A stretch of 64,000 nucleotides of DNA, taken from Endozoicomonas sp. G2_2 (GTDB taxonomy: Bacteria > Pseudomonadota > Gammaproteobacteria > Nevskiales > Salinisphaeraceae). This document shows, piece by piece, positions 41,945 through 51,963 of this stretch (the stretch's first letter is position 1; each line of letters starts with the position of its first letter). The notes under the pieces were generated by a model. That model worked only from the letters and a program-made list of their open reading frames with translations. It did no database searches and was not told where the DNA came from. The stretch is taken from NCBI RefSeq assembly GCF_017744135.1, contig NZ_JAGHQU010000001.1:434001-498000 (forward strand), given 5' to 3'. Made by a program: the position numbers and the translations under genes.

Positions 41945-44113
41945 ATGACTGACCGTATCGAAAAAGCGGGCCTGCAGATCGGCAAGCCCCTGCATGATCT
42001 GATCGAGAAGGCCCTGCCGGGCACCGGTGTCGATCCCGACACGTTCTGGCAGACGCTGGCTTCGCTGGTTGCCGATTTCGGCCCGCGCAACGCGCAACTG
42101 CTGCGTCACCGCGAAGACATTCAGGAAACCCTCGACAAGTGGCACCGCGAACACCGCGGCGATGCCTTCGACGCGGGTGAGTACCGCAAGCTGCTGGAAG
42201 AGCTCGATTATCTGGTCGGCGATGTCGAAGACTTCAAGGTGTCCACCGACAATGTCGATCCGGAAATCGCCACCGTGCCGGGCCCGCAGCTGGTCGTACC
42301 GATCACCAACGCGCGTTTCTCGCTCAACGCCGCAAACGCGCGCTGGGGCAGCCTCTATGACGCGCTTTACGGCGCCGACATCATTCCCGAGGACAACGGC
42401 GCCGAGAAGGGCACGAGCTACAATCCCAAGCGTGGCGCGAAGGTGGTCGAATGGGCGGCCAAGTTCCTCGACGATACCTTCCCGCTGGCCGACGGTTCGC
42501 ACGCGGATGCGACCGCGTATCGCATCGACAACAACACGCTGGCCGTGGACGTGGGCGACAGCCACACCACGCTCAAGGACAGCAAGCAGTTCGCCGGTTA
42601 TCAGGGCGATCCGTCCGCGCCCAAGGCCGTGCTGCTGACCCATAACGGCCTGCACGCCGAGATCCAGATCGACTCGGAACACCCGATCGGCAAGGACCAC
42701 GCCGCCGGTGTGAAGGACGTGCTCATGGAAGCCGCCGTCACCGCGATCCAGGACTGCGAGGACTCGGTCGCTGCGGTCGACGCCGAAGACAAGGCACTGG
42801 TCTACGGCAACTGGCTCGGCCTGATGAAGGGCGATCTCGAAGAGAAGCTCGAGAAGGGCGGCAAGACGATCACCCGCAAGCTCAACGACGACCGCGAGTA
42901 CACCGGCGCCGATGGCTCCAAGCTGACCTTGCCGGGCCGCAGCCTCATGCTGGTACGCAATGTCGGCCATCTGATGACCACGCCGGCGGTGCTGGACGCC
43001 GACGGCAACGAGATTCCGGAAGGCATTCTCGACGCCCTGTGCACCGGCACCATCGCGCTGCACGACCTCAAGCGCAACGGCCCGCGTACCAACAGCCGCG
43101 CCGGCAGCGTGTATATCGTCAAGCCGAAGATGCACGGCCCGGCCGAAGTCAATTTCACGGTCGAGCTGTTCGAAGCCGTCGAAAAGGCGATCGGCATGGC
43201 GCCGAACACGCTCAAGATGGGCATCATGGACGAGGAGCGGCGCACCACCGTCAACCTCAAGGCCTGCATCAGGGAAGCGCGCGAGCGCACCATCTTCATC
43301 AACACCGGCTTCCTCGATCGCACCGGCGACGAGATGCACACGTCGATGGAAGCCGGCCCGATGCTGCCCAAGGGCGAGATGAAGTCGCAGCCCTGGCTCA
43401 AGGCTTATGAGGACAACAACGTCGATACCGGTCTGAAGGTCGGCCTGCGTGGCAAGGCGCAGATCGGCAAGGGCATGTGGCCCGCGCCGGACAACATGGC
43501 CGACATGATGGAAGCCAAGATCGGCCACCCGAACGCCGGTGCCAACTGTGCCTGGGTGCCGTCGCCCACCGCCGCGACACTGCACGCCATTCACTATCAT
43601 CGCTGTGACGTGCTGGCCCGGCAGGCCGAGCTGGAATCGCGCAACGAGGATTACATCAGCGATCTGCTTACGATTCCGCTGCTGGAACGCGAGCTGTCGG
43701 CCGACGAAATCCAGAAGGAACTCGACAACAACTGCCAGGGCATCTTGGGCTATGTCGTGCGCTGGGTGGATCACGGCGTGGGCTGCTCGAAGGTGCCGGA
43801 CATCAGCGACACCCAGCTCATGGAAGATCGGGCGACCTGCCGGATCTCGTCGCAGCATGTGGCCAACTGGCTGCATCACGGCGTGACCAACGAAAAGCAG
43901 GTGCGCGAAACGCTGGAGCGCATGGCTGAAGTGGTGGACCGCCAGAACGAGGGCGATTCGAGCTATCAGAACATGGCGCCGAACTTCGACGATTCGGTCG
44001 CCTTCCAGGCCGCTTCCGACCTGATCTTCAAGGGTCTTGAACAGCCCTCTGGCTACACCGAGCCGGTTCTGCATGCGCGTCGCCGCGAGCTCAAGGCCAA
44101 GCGCGCCGGCTGA
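41945..44113 (+). CDS. glcB: Malate synthase G
   Basis: A 722-residue monomeric malate synthase that condenses glyoxylate with acetyl-CoA (E. coli GlcB is 723 residues). The G isoform is marked by a long alpha/beta insertion and by [15 protein letters not shown] near 130, then [16 protein letters not shown] near 460 and [23 protein letters not shown] (in part) near 528, [10 protein letters not shown] near 612 and [10 protein letters not shown] near 638 with catalytic-region His. Monocistronic with its own terminator, upstream of the sodium:solute symporter. It serves the glyoxylate bypass or glycolate use; no isocitrate lyase is in the window. Confidence 0.97.
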   Translation: MTDRIEKAGLQIGKPLHDLIEKALPGTGVDPDTFWQTLASLVADFGPRNAQLLRHREDIQETLDKWHREHRGDAFDAGEYRKLLEELDYLVGDVEDFKVSTDNVDPEIATVPGPQLVVPITNARFSLNAANARWGSLYDALYGADIIPEDNGAEKGTSYNPKRGAKVVEWAAKFLDDTFPLADGSHADATAYRIDNNTLAVDVGDSHTTLKDSKQFAGYQGDPSAPKAVLLTHNGLHAEIQIDSEHPIGKDHAAGVKDVLMEAAVTAIQDCEDSVAAVDAEDKALVYGNWLGLMKGDLEEKLEKGGKTITRKLNDDREYTGADGSKLTLPGRSLMLVRNVGHLMTTPAVLDADGNEIPEGILDALCTGTIALHDLKRNGPRTNSRAGSVYIVKPKMHGPAEVNFTVELFEAVEKAIGMAPNTLKMGIMDEERRTTVNLKACIREARERTIFINTGFLDRTGDEMHTSMEAGPMLPKGEMKSQPWLKAYEDNNVDTGLKVGLRGKAQIGKGMWPAPDNMADMMEAKIGHPNAGANCAWVPSPTAATLHAIHYHRCDVLARQAELESRNEDYISDLLTIPLLERELSADEIQKELDNNCQGILGYVVRWVDHGVGCSKVPDISDTQLMEDRATCRISSQHVANWLHHGVTNEKQVRETLERMAEVVDRQNEGDSSYQNMAPNFDDSVAFQAASDLIFKGLEQPSGYTEPVLHARRRELKAKRAG

Positions 44114-44140
44114 TCGACTCCGCGATCGTCGATGCGAAAA

Positions 44141-44168
44141 AGCCCGGCTTCGGCCGGGCTTTTTTTTT
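44141..44168 (+). terminator. Rho-independent terminator of glcB
   Basis: AGCCCGGC, a TTCG loop, GCCGGGCT and a run of nine T. The stem begins 27 bases after the glcB stop. Confidence 0.95.
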
Positions 44169-44393
44169 GTGCCCGTGGTCTGCAAAAAGTGGCACCGCGT
44201 GGACGGCGAATCGTCCCGCGCCTTAGCCAGTAGGGCCGAGTTGGTCGAGCTCGCTGCACTGTGCACTAAAATTGATAAACAGACCCTCAATCTGGCTGCT
44301 TGCACAAATGGTTGAATAGCCGAAAGTCTCATTGCCGCTTACCGGCTGCTGAACGAGGATGATCGCGGACAATTCATAACAACGGAGGGGGAT

Positions 44394-44663
44394 ATGTCCG
44401 AACAGTCGTCCGGTGCGGCGGCTGCCTATTGGCAGGCCAATATCCGGTTATTGCTCAAGCTCCTCGTCGTCTGGTTCGTCGTCTCCTACGGCTGCGGGAT
44501 TCTGCTCGTGGACGTGTTGAACAACTTTCAGATCGGCGGCTACCCACTGGGCTATTTCTTTGCTCAGCAGGGGGCAATCTACGTCTTCCTGTTCCTGATC
44601 TTTTTCTATGCCTGGCGCATGAACAAGATCGACCGGGAATTCGGCGTCGAAGAAAAAGAATAG
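44394..44663 (+). CDS. DUF4212 small subunit of sodium:solute symporter
   Basis: An 89-residue protein with two membrane helices (about 18-40 and 55-76). It begins AAAAYWQANIRLLLKLLVVWFVVSYG (in part), the DUF4212 mark, and is the usual small partner of VC_2705-type sodium symporters, the arrangement seen here (next gene nine bases on). A very strong GGAGGGGGAT Shine-Dalgarno precedes ATG 44394. Proposed as a regulatory or stabilising subunit; the exact role is unsettled. Confidence 0.92.
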   Translation: MSEQSSGAAAAYWQANIRLLLKLLVVWFVVSYGCGILLVDVLNNFQIGGYPLGYFFAQQGAIYVFLFLIFFYAWRMNKIDREFGVEEKE

Positions 44664-44672
44664 GGAAGGGGC

Positions 44673-46445
44673 ATGGATACACAAACCTGGATTTACCTGA
44701 TGGTGGGCGGCAGTTTTCTGCTGTACTTCATCATCGCAATCGCGTCTCGTGCGGGGAGCACGGACGAGTTCTATGTCGCCGGCGGCGGCGTGGGCCCGGT
44801 CGCCAACGGCATGGCCACCGCCGCGGACTGGATGAGCGCGGCGTCGTTCATCTCGATGGCTGGCCTGATCGCCTTCCTCGGCTATAACGCATCGCCGTAC
44901 CTGATGGGCTGGACCGGTGGCTTCGTGCTGCTGGCGCTGCTGCTTGCGCCGTATCTGCGCAAGTTCGGCAGCTTCACGGTTCCGGCCTTCGTCGGTGCCC
45001 GCTACTACTCGAACGTCGCACGTACCGTGGCGGTGATCTGCCTGATCGTGGCCTCCATCACCTATGTGATCGGCCAGATGAAGGGCGTGGGCGTGGCCTT
45101 CGGCCGCTTCCTTGAAGTCGAGTTCGAGACCGGCGTGCTGATCGGCATGTTCGTGGTCTTCGTCTATGCCGTGCTGGGCGGCATGAAGGGCATTACCTAC
45201 ACCCAGATCGCGCAGTACATCGTGCTGATCTTCGCGTTCACGGTGCCGGCGGTGTTCATCTCCATTCAGCTCACGGGCGTGCCGCTGCCGCAGATCGGCC
45301 TCGGTTCGACCATGGCCGACGGTTCCGGCGTCTATCTGCTGGAAAAACTCGACGGGGTGATAACGGAGCTCGGCTTCGACAAGTTCACGTCGCCAGAGCA
45401 TTCGACGCTGAACGTGTTCATGCTCACGCTGTCGCTGATGATCGGTACCGCGGGTCTGCCGCACGTGATCATCCGCTTCTTCACCGTGCGCAAGGTCACC
45501 GACGCGCGCAAGTCGGTGGGCTGGGCGCTGTTCTTCATCGCCATCCTCTACACCACGGCCCCGGCTGTGGGCGCCATGGCGCGTCTCAACCTGATGGAAA
45601 CGGTGCAGACCGGTCCGGTCGGTGAACAGACCGCCAACCTGCGTTACGAAGACCGTCCGCAGTGGTTCAAGACCTGGGAAGGCACGGGCCTGCTCGGCTT
45701 CGAGGACAAGAACGGCGACGGCCGGATTCAGTACTACAACGACAAGAATCCGGAATTCCAGGCCACGGCCGACAGCTACGGCTGGGAAGGCAACGAAATG
45801 GTCAACGTCGACCGCGACATCATGGTGCTCGCCAATCCGGAGATCGCACAGTTGCCGGCATGGGTGATCGCGCTCGTGGCTGCGGGCGGTGTGGCCGCCG
45901 CGTTGTCGACGGCCGCCGGTCTGTTGCTCGCGATCTCGTCGGCGATATCGCATGACCTGCTCAAGAGCATGCTCAAGCCGGATATTTCCGAGAAGGGCGA
46001 ACTCATGGCCGGACGTATCGCCATGACGGGGTCGATTCTGGTCGCGGGCTATCTGGGGATCAATCCACCAGGCTTCGCGGCCGAGGTGGTGGCACTGGCC
46101 TTCGGCCTGGCCGCTTCCTCGATCTTCCCGGCGCTGCTGATGGGTGTGTTCTCCAAGCGCATGAACCGTGAGGGCGCCATTGCCGGCATGCTCGCGGGTC
46201 TGCTGGCGACGATCACCTATATCTTCATCTTCAAGGGCTTCTTCTTCATCCCGGGCACCAACGTGTTCCCGGATGACGCGAGTGCCTGGTTCATGGGGAT
46301 CCAGCCGGAGTCCTTCGGCGCGCTCGGTGCGCTGATCAACTTCGTGGTGGCTTTCCTGGTCTCGCGCGCGACGGCACCGCCGCCCGCCGATGTCCAGGCG
46401 CTGATCGAGGACGTCCGCGTGCCGGGCGCCCTGCGCCACAGCTGA
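44673..46445 (+). CDS. Sodium:solute symporter (VC_2705 subfamily, acetate-type)
   Basis: A 590-residue SSS-family transporter with about 13 membrane segments. Seen: DEFYVAGGGVGPVANGMATAADWMSAASF (in part) near residue 30, the sodium-binding helix, and ATAADWMSAASFISMAG. It pairs with the DUF4212 subunit; such pairs include acetate permease-like proteins. An unusual extramembrane loop (about residues 305-400) carries an EF-hand-like DKNGDGRIQYYN near 346. The last residues are hydrophilic (PPADVQALIEDVRVPG). The neighbouring malate synthase suggests a two-carbon acid as substrate, which is inference. A terminator follows. Confidence 0.92.
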   Translation: MDTQTWIYLMVGGSFLLYFIIAIASRAGSTDEFYVAGGGVGPVANGMATAADWMSAASFISMAGLIAFLGYNASPYLMGWTGGFVLLALLLAPYLRKFGSFTVPAFVGARYYSNVARTVAVICLIVASITYVIGQMKGVGVAFGRFLEVEFETGVLIGMFVVFVYAVLGGMKGITYTQIAQYIVLIFAFTVPAVFISIQLTGVPLPQIGLGSTMADGSGVYLLEKLDGVITELGFDKFTSPEHSTLNVFMLTLSLMIGTAGLPHVIIRFFTVRKVTDARKSVGWALFFIAILYTTAPAVGAMARLNLMETVQTGPVGEQTANLRYEDRPQWFKTWEGTGLLGFEDKNGDGRIQYYNDKNPEFQATADSYGWEGNEMVNVDRDIMVLANPEIAQLPAWVIALVAAGGVAAALSTAAGLLLAISSAISHDLLKSMLKPDISEKGELMAGRIAMTGSILVAGYLGINPPGFAAEVVALAFGLAASSIFPALLMGVFSKRMNREGAIAGMLAGLLATITYIFIFKGFFFIPGTNVFPDDASAWFMGIQPESFGALGALINFVVAFLVSRATAPPPADVQALIEDVRVPGALRHS

Positions 46446-46470
46446 AACGCCACGCCCTAGGTTGGCATCA

Positions 46471-46498
46471 AGGCCCCGCTCCGGCGGGGCCTTTTTTT
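46471..46498 (+). terminator. Rho-independent terminator of the symporter operon
   Basis: AGGCCCCGC, TCCG loop, GCGGGGCCT and a run of seven T, 26 bases after the symporter stop codon. Confidence 0.95.
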
Positions 46499-46667
46499 GT
46501 GGCCGTCCCCTGCTTCGGCGCGGTCCGAGCAGCGAACGAATGCACGGGACAGCGGCGGTCGATCACTGTATGTTGATCCGAAACGCGATCTTTTCGATCA
46601 GCCGCGCGGTCGATCGGTCGCCACAAAGAAAATGCCCGCATAGCGCACACTGGAGGAGACGGGCCGC

Positions 46668-47924
46668 ATGATCGATCTGGCATTTCTCGGAACGGCCACG
46701 TTCTGGAAGTATGCGTCCATGCCGTTTATCAGCGCGATAATCGGCTATATCACCAACCGCGTCGCGATCTGGATGATGTTTCATCCGATCGAGTTCTTCG
46801 GCGTCTGGAAACCGTTTCTCGGCTGGCAGGGCATCGTCCCGCGCAAGGCGGCGAAGATGTCGGCGATCGCGACCGACACCATCACCCAGAACCTCATCGA
46901 CAGCGAAGAGATCTTCTCGCGTCTGGACCCGGAGGAGGTGGCCGAAAAGCTCAAGGTGCCGCTGAACGAAATGACCGAGGATCTCGTCGCTGAGGTCATG
47001 CGCAGCCACCACTCGGATGTCTGGGAGCGTACGCCGCTCGCCGCCCGCGAAACCATAGTCGCGCGCGTACAGGCCGCGGTACCGCAGGCCATTGCGGATA
47101 CGGTGCGCGACCTGCGTACGGACGTGAATCAGGTCTTCGACCTCAAGGATATGGTGGTCACCAACCTGGTGCATCACAAGGAGCTGATGAACCGGATATT
47201 TCTCGAGACGGGCAAGGAGGAGTTCAAGTTCATCGCGCGCTCGGGGGCGTATTTCGGTTTTCCGCTCGGCATGATCCAGATGTTCGTGTGGATGTTCTTT
47301 CAGCCCTGGTGGCTGTTGCCGCTGTTCGGAATGCTCGTGGGCTGGCTCACCAACTGGGCCGCGCTGAAGATGATCTTCAACCCGAAGGAAAAATACCGCG
47401 TGGGGCCATTCACGCTGCACGGGTTGTTTTTCAAGCGCCAGGAAGACGTCGCACGCGCCTATGGCGATCTCGTCGCCAACGAGGTGCTCGCGCCGGCGAA
47501 CATTCTTCAGCAGGTGCTCAAGGGGCCGTATTCCGATCGCATCTTCGCGATCATCGCCCATCACGTCGGCGAGGCGATCGACGAAAGCGCGGGGCCGATA
47601 CGGTCGTTCGTGAGCTGGACGGTCGGCGACGTGAACTATATTCGTCTCAAGCAGACCGCCGTGGACCGGCTGATCGAGTACACGCCCGACGCGCAGGGCA
47701 GCGCCTCGCCTGCCATGCAGGAATTCATCCGCTATACGAACGAGACCATGGCGATCGAGGAAACCCTCGTGGACCGCATGCGCCAGCTTCCGCCGCGCAA
47801 GTTCGAAGGTATGCTGCGGCCGGCGTTCGAAGAGGATGAATGGATCCTGATCGCCGTCGGCGCGGCGCTCGGTTTCGCGGTCGGCGTGTTCCAGTTCATC
47901 GTGCTTTTCGGCGGCGGTTCCTAA
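46668..47924 (+). CDS. DUF445 family membrane protein
   Basis: A 418-residue protein: N-terminal membrane segment with SAIIGYITNRVAIWMMFHPIEF (in part) near residue 20, a charged helical core (about 50-185), two central helices (about 205-235) with GMLVGWLTNWAALKMIFNP, a repeat of the first motif, a second charged part and a C-terminal helix (about 390-415). The repeated G-[YW]-[IL]-TN-x-x-A is the DUF445 mark. Relatives are found across proteobacteria; function unknown, a lipid or envelope role is guessed. GGAGGAG lies 11 bases before the ATG. The next gene begins 32 bases downstream. Confidence 0.9.
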   Translation: MIDLAFLGTATFWKYASMPFISAIIGYITNRVAIWMMFHPIEFFGVWKPFLGWQGIVPRKAAKMSAIATDTITQNLIDSEEIFSRLDPEEVAEKLKVPLNEMTEDLVAEVMRSHHSDVWERTPLAARETIVARVQAAVPQAIADTVRDLRTDVNQVFDLKDMVVTNLVHHKELMNRIFLETGKEEFKFIARSGAYFGFPLGMIQMFVWMFFQPWWLLPLFGMLVGWLTNWAALKMIFNPKEKYRVGPFTLHGLFFKRQEDVARAYGDLVANEVLAPANILQQVLKGPYSDRIFAIIAHHVGEAIDESAGPIRSFVSWTVGDVNYIRLKQTAVDRLIEYTPDAQGSASPAMQEFIRYTNETMAIEETLVDRMRQLPPRKFEGMLRPAFEEDEWILIAVGAALGFAVGVFQFIVLFGGGS

Positions 47925-47955
47925 CCGCGTCCAGTTCATCAAGGAGTTCGACAAC

Positions 47956-48708
47956 GTGGCATCGAGGGATTACGAAAAGCAGCGTTACGACGCCTTCGCG
48001 CCCGAGTTCCAGGCCGAGGACAAACCGCCGCTGCCGCTTCATCTGTTGCGACGCACCGCGCTCTGGCTCGGTCGACGGCCGGTCGCGGGCATCGGGATTC
48101 GTGCCCTGCGGCGCGCCGAGTACATGGCCCTCAAGGGACTGGGCGAACGCCTGGACCGCGCCGGCGTGACGCCGGCGGATCCGCTCGGCAACGTGCCGGC
48201 CAGCGACAGTTCGAGCCTGCCGGCCCAGATATTCGCCGAGTTGCTCGACGCCTCTCGCGGCACCGACCAGGAGGCTATCGAGCAGGATTTCTATGTCCGC
48301 CTGCTGCGCCAGCTCAATCCTTCGCAGGCGCGCATCCTGGTGCTCATGGCCGACGGCAGCGTGTGGCCCATGGTCCACGTCAACGCCGGCATGCTGCCCG
48401 GCGTGGGCTCGCACCGGGTTCTGTCGTATGCGTCGAGCGTCGGCAAGGAAGCCGGCGTGCTTCTGCGTGCGCAGGTGCCGAACTTCATCGCGCACATGTT
48501 CGCGCTCGGCCTGATCTCGGTGGGCGGCGAGGACAGCGACCTGGAGCCCGACTACGAGATTCTCGAGGCCGATACCCTCGTGCGCGATGCCATGGCGCAG
48601 GTCGAAACAGACCTGAATCAGTATCCGAACATCGAGCGCTGCACCATCCGGCTCAGCGAATTCGGCGAGGCACTGTGCAATGTGGCACTGCCCCATGCAG
48701 AGCCCTGA
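47956..48708 (+). CDS. Uncharacterised protein, possibly DUF4393-like (Abi-alpha)
   Basis: A 250-residue protein starting at GTG with AAGGAG nine bases before. Seen: a basic/amphipathic N-terminal half with RRAEYMALKGLGERLD, then DFYVRLLRQLNPSQARILVLMADGS (in part) near residues 111-135, the kind of segment found in DUF4393 proteins, and a C-terminal half with a VQVETDLNQ-like helix and CTIRLSEFGEAL. DUF4393 includes the abortive-infection protein Abi-alpha, but proof here is weak. It probably forms a unit with the DUF445 gene. No toxin or enzyme motif seen. Confidence 0.6.
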   Translation: MASRDYEKQRYDAFAPEFQAEDKPPLPLHLLRRTALWLGRRPVAGIGIRALRRAEYMALKGLGERLDRAGVTPADPLGNVPASDSSSLPAQIFAELLDASRGTDQEAIEQDFYVRLLRQLNPSQARILVLMADGSVWPMVHVNAGMLPGVGSHRVLSYASSVGKEAGVLLRAQVPNFIAHMFALGLISVGGEDSDLEPDYEILEADTLVRDAMAQVETDLNQYPNIERCTIRLSEFGEALCNVALPHAEP

Positions 48709-48891
48709 TCGGGGCCGACATGGGCCTGTCCCTATAAACACGATAGAATCTGCGTAACGAACGGAAGCTGGACTCCGTGCAGGATTGGCGTCTGCCGCAG
48801 CGACCCGGCGTTGTGCCGCTGCCGGCACGCGCGCGTGTTCGCCGCCACGCGATGCGATCTGCACGCCTCGACCGGCAGGTAAAGGTAACGC

Positions 48892-51759
48892 ATGCATCAG
48901 GTCGGAATCGAAGTGCTCGAACGCCACGCACGTGGCGGGACCTGGTGGTACGACACCGAAACCGGCGTGATCTACTGGTCGGACGGGATCTACACGCTGC
49001 ATGGGCTGACCCGCGAGGAATACACCCCGGATCTCGAATCGGCGCTGTCGTTCTATACCGAAGCGTCTCGCACGCAGTTGGAGGCGGCGCTGGAACGCGC
49101 CACGTCCGAGGGGTCGGGATACAGCGTAACCGCCGAGATCTGTCGCAGTAATGGCACGCGCCGCTACGTGCAGGCGATCGGCCAGGTTGAGGTTCGCGAA
49201 GGCCGGCCGCCACTGATTGCCGGTGCGTTGCTGGACGTCCATGACCAGGTCGTCAGCCAGAACGAGAGCACCGAGCGCGAGCGCCGCTTGCTCGAAGAAA
49301 CCGCGCGGTGGCGTACGGCCGGCGAGAACGCCGGTCTCGGGCTGATCGATATCGACATGGATCGCGATATTTACCGTATCTACGGACGGTTCAATTCGCG
49401 TGCAGGGCTCAGCGAGGCGGCCGAGGCCACGCTTGCCCGCGACCAGTGGCTGGCCTGGATTCACGAAGACGACCGGGCCGAGCGCAAGCGCCAGATCGAT
49501 GCGCACCTGGCCGGCAACTCGCCGTCCTATCTCACGGAATACCGCCTCAACGTCCCGGATCGCGACGAGATATGGATCAAGGAGGCTGGCCAGAAGCTCG
49601 ATGACGCCGCCGACCGAAGGATTGTCGGCACGTTATCCGACATCACCGCGCGTAAACGCAGCCAGGCGGCATTGCACCAGTCACAGCGTCGCCTCAAGGA
49701 AACGATCAGCCACGCCCCGACCGGCATTGCGCTGGTATCGCCGGATGGCCGTTGGCTGTCGGTCAACCGCGCGCTGTGCGAAATCGTCGGCTATGGCGAA
49801 GTCGAACTGCTGCGCACGACGTTTCAGGAGATCACCCATCCGGACGATCTCGAGACCGACCTGACCTATGTCCAGGAACTGCTCGACGGTCGCCGTGTCG
49901 GCTATCGGATGGAAAAGCGGTACTTCCACAAACAGGGTCACGTCGTCGACATTCAGCTCGATGTCTCGCTGCTGCGCGACGAGCAGGGCGAGCCGCTGTA
50001 TTTCATATCCCATATCCAGGACATCTCCGAGCGCAAGCGCGCGCATCGCGAGTTGTTCGAAGCCAAGGAGCTGGCCGACGTCACCTTCGAGGCTATCGGT
50101 GAAGGCGTGATCCGGGTCGATGCGAACGCGATCGTCTCCGAACTCAACAGCGCGGCGGCCCAGCTGCTGGGCGTGCCGCGTTCGCAGATCATCGGCAAGC
50201 CGTTCGGCGAAACGGTTCGTTTTTTCGATGCCGATGAGGATCGCCAGCTGCCCGATCCCTTGCCCGGTGTGCTGAGTATCGGCGACCGCGTGCGGGTGCC
50301 GATCTTCACGCGGCTCCAGCGCGCCGACGGCGACTATATTTCGATCGTGGACTCGATCTCGCCCATCCACGACGACACCGGCGAGATTCAGGGCGCAGTG
50401 TTCGTGTTCCAGGACATCAGCGAAGCGCGTCGCATGACCGACGAGCTGGTCCACCAGGCCAGCCACGATGCGCTGACCGGACTGCCGAATCGGCGCGGGT
50501 TCCAGGAGGCGCTGGACCATACCTGGGCGCGCGTGAAGCAGGGCGCGTTGCGTGCCTTCGTGCTGTATCTGGATCTGGATCACTTCAAGACCATCAACGA
50601 CACCGGCGGTCACTCGGCGGGCGACGAACTGCTGCGCCAGATCGGGCTGCGCCTGCGCGCGCTGCTGCGTGGGAGTGACGTGCTTGCCCGACTGGGCGGT
50701 GATGAATTTGCAGCCATCGTGCACAGCGAGGACGCCGAAGGCGCGCGTATCGTGGCCGACAAGATCGTCGATACGGTCTCGTCGCTCGATTTTGTGCATG
50801 AAGGGCGAGGCTACGCGGTGGGCGTGAGCATCGGTATCGCCGCCCTGGATCGGCGGCTGGCGTCGACCGAAGTCGCGCTCATCCACGCCGACGCTGCGCT
50901 TTACGTATCCAAGGATACGGGGCGCAATCGTTACCATGTCTATAGCGACAGCAACGAAGCCGGCGCCGAAGCGTCGCGCTATGTCGATACGGCGGAACTG
51001 CTGCGAAGCGGCCTGGAACAGGACCGGTTCACCCTTTACCTTCAGGCGATTGTCGACGAACACGGCAAGCGGCTAGGTTACGAGGCACTGCTGCGATTCA
51101 ACGCCGACGACGGCGTAATCGGGCCGGATGCCTTTCTGCCGACAGCGAAGCGTCTGGGTTTGATGAGCCGTATTGATCGCTGGGTGATCACGCAGGCGAT
51201 CGCGTTGATCAAGCACTACGAGCGCCGCGGCCTCTGGCCAAAGCATTGCGTTCTCAGCGTCAATCTCAGCCCTGTCAGTGTGGCCGATCCGAAATTCCAT
51301 GCAGAGCTGATGGTGTTGCTCGAACAACAGCACGCGAGCGCGAGTCAGCTCATCTTCGAGATTACGGAGAGCGAGGCCCTCTATGGGGAGCACTACCCGC
51401 AGCTGATCCAGAGCCTGCGGGACCGCGGCTACGGCGTCTGGCTCGACGACTTCGCGAGCGGCTACAACAGCTTCGACATGCTCAAGCGGGCCTCGGTCGA
51501 TGGCATAAAGATCGACCGTTCATTCGTCGGGGGTCTTGAGAAGGATCCGATCGATCGAGCCGTTGTGCGCTCCATAGGCGCGGTGTCGCGTGCCCTCGAT
51601 ATTGGCGTTACGGCAGAAGGCGTAGAGACCGAAGCCGTGCTCGCCCTGCTGCGGCGCGCCGGCATGCGCCGCTTCCAGGGCTATCTCTTTCATCGCCCTG
51701 AGCCTGCCGAGCGCGCGCTCGGCGGTGACGATGATCTCGACGGGCTCGCGAACGGCTGA
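48892..51759 (+). CDS. Four-PAS GGDEF-EAL c-di-GMP signalling protein
   Basis: A 955-residue soluble protein. Domains: four PAS modules (about residues 1-120, 135-250, 265-385 and 390-515), the second and third ending in DITARK and DISERK; GGDEF (about 525-690) with intact GGDEF near 602; EAL (about 700-945) with EALLRF near 731, ESEALYG, and DDFASGYNSF near 851. Both catalytic motifs are present, so it could make or break c-di-GMP; such hybrids are often one-way. GGDEF I-site RxxD is not evident. The ATG at 48892 is preceded by a weak GGTAA. No membrane segment, hence a cytoplasmic sensor. Confidence 0.92.
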   Translation: MHQVGIEVLERHARGGTWWYDTETGVIYWSDGIYTLHGLTREEYTPDLESALSFYTEASRTQLEAALERATSEGSGYSVTAEICRSNGTRRYVQAIGQVEVREGRPPLIAGALLDVHDQVVSQNESTERERRLLEETARWRTAGENAGLGLIDIDMDRDIYRIYGRFNSRAGLSEAAEATLARDQWLAWIHEDDRAERKRQIDAHLAGNSPSYLTEYRLNVPDRDEIWIKEAGQKLDDAADRRIVGTLSDITARKRSQAALHQSQRRLKETISHAPTGIALVSPDGRWLSVNRALCEIVGYGEVELLRTTFQEITHPDDLETDLTYVQELLDGRRVGYRMEKRYFHKQGHVVDIQLDVSLLRDEQGEPLYFISHIQDISERKRAHRELFEAKELADVTFEAIGEGVIRVDANAIVSELNSAAAQLLGVPRSQIIGKPFGETVRFFDADEDRQLPDPLPGVLSIGDRVRVPIFTRLQRADGDYISIVDSISPIHDDTGEIQGAVFVFQDISEARRMTDELVHQASHDALTGLPNRRGFQEALDHTWARVKQGALRAFVLYLDLDHFKTINDTGGHSAGDELLRQIGLRLRALLRGSDVLARLGGDEFAAIVHSEDAEGARIVADKIVDTVSSLDFVHEGRGYAVGVSIGIAALDRRLASTEVALIHADAALYVSKDTGRNRYHVYSDSNEAGAEASRYVDTAELLRSGLEQDRFTLYLQAIVDEHGKRLGYEALLRFNADDGVIGPDAFLPTAKRLGLMSRIDRWVITQAIALIKHYERRGLWPKHCVLSVNLSPVSVADPKFHAELMVLLEQQHASASQLIFEITESEALYGEHYPQLIQSLRDRGYGVWLDDFASGYNSFDMLKRASVDGIKIDRSFVGGLEKDPIDRAVVRSIGAVSRALDIGVTAEGVETEAVLALLRRAGMRRFQGYLFHRPEPAERALGGDDDLDGLANG

Positions 51760-51963
51760 TTGCGCGACGCGTCTCTCTGAACGATATCGACACTGCCGAT
51801 ACCGGCGGATTCCTGTTGCGCCACGCCAATAACCCGAGGGGTTGAAGCGCGTTTGATTATCCGGCCGAGTCATCATGCGGCGTCGATACTCATGTGCCGG
51901 ATTACCGCCACGCGGCGCGTATCATCGCGCTATACAACTCCCTCCACGACCTAAACGCCACTG

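Noticed and set aside
44258-44270. TGCACTGTGCA-like palindrome upstream of the symporter genes
   Set aside because: Short and about 125 bases from the start codon; not distinct enough from chance to call an operator.
41870-44332. 820-residue open frame on the minus strand opposite malate synthase
   Set aside because: Antisense shadow of a fully conserved gene, rich in Arg/His/Gly with no recognisable domain.
44448-46439. 663-residue minus-strand frame opposite the symporter genes
   Set aside because: Shadow of the DUF4212 and symporter genes; composition is that of antisense reading.
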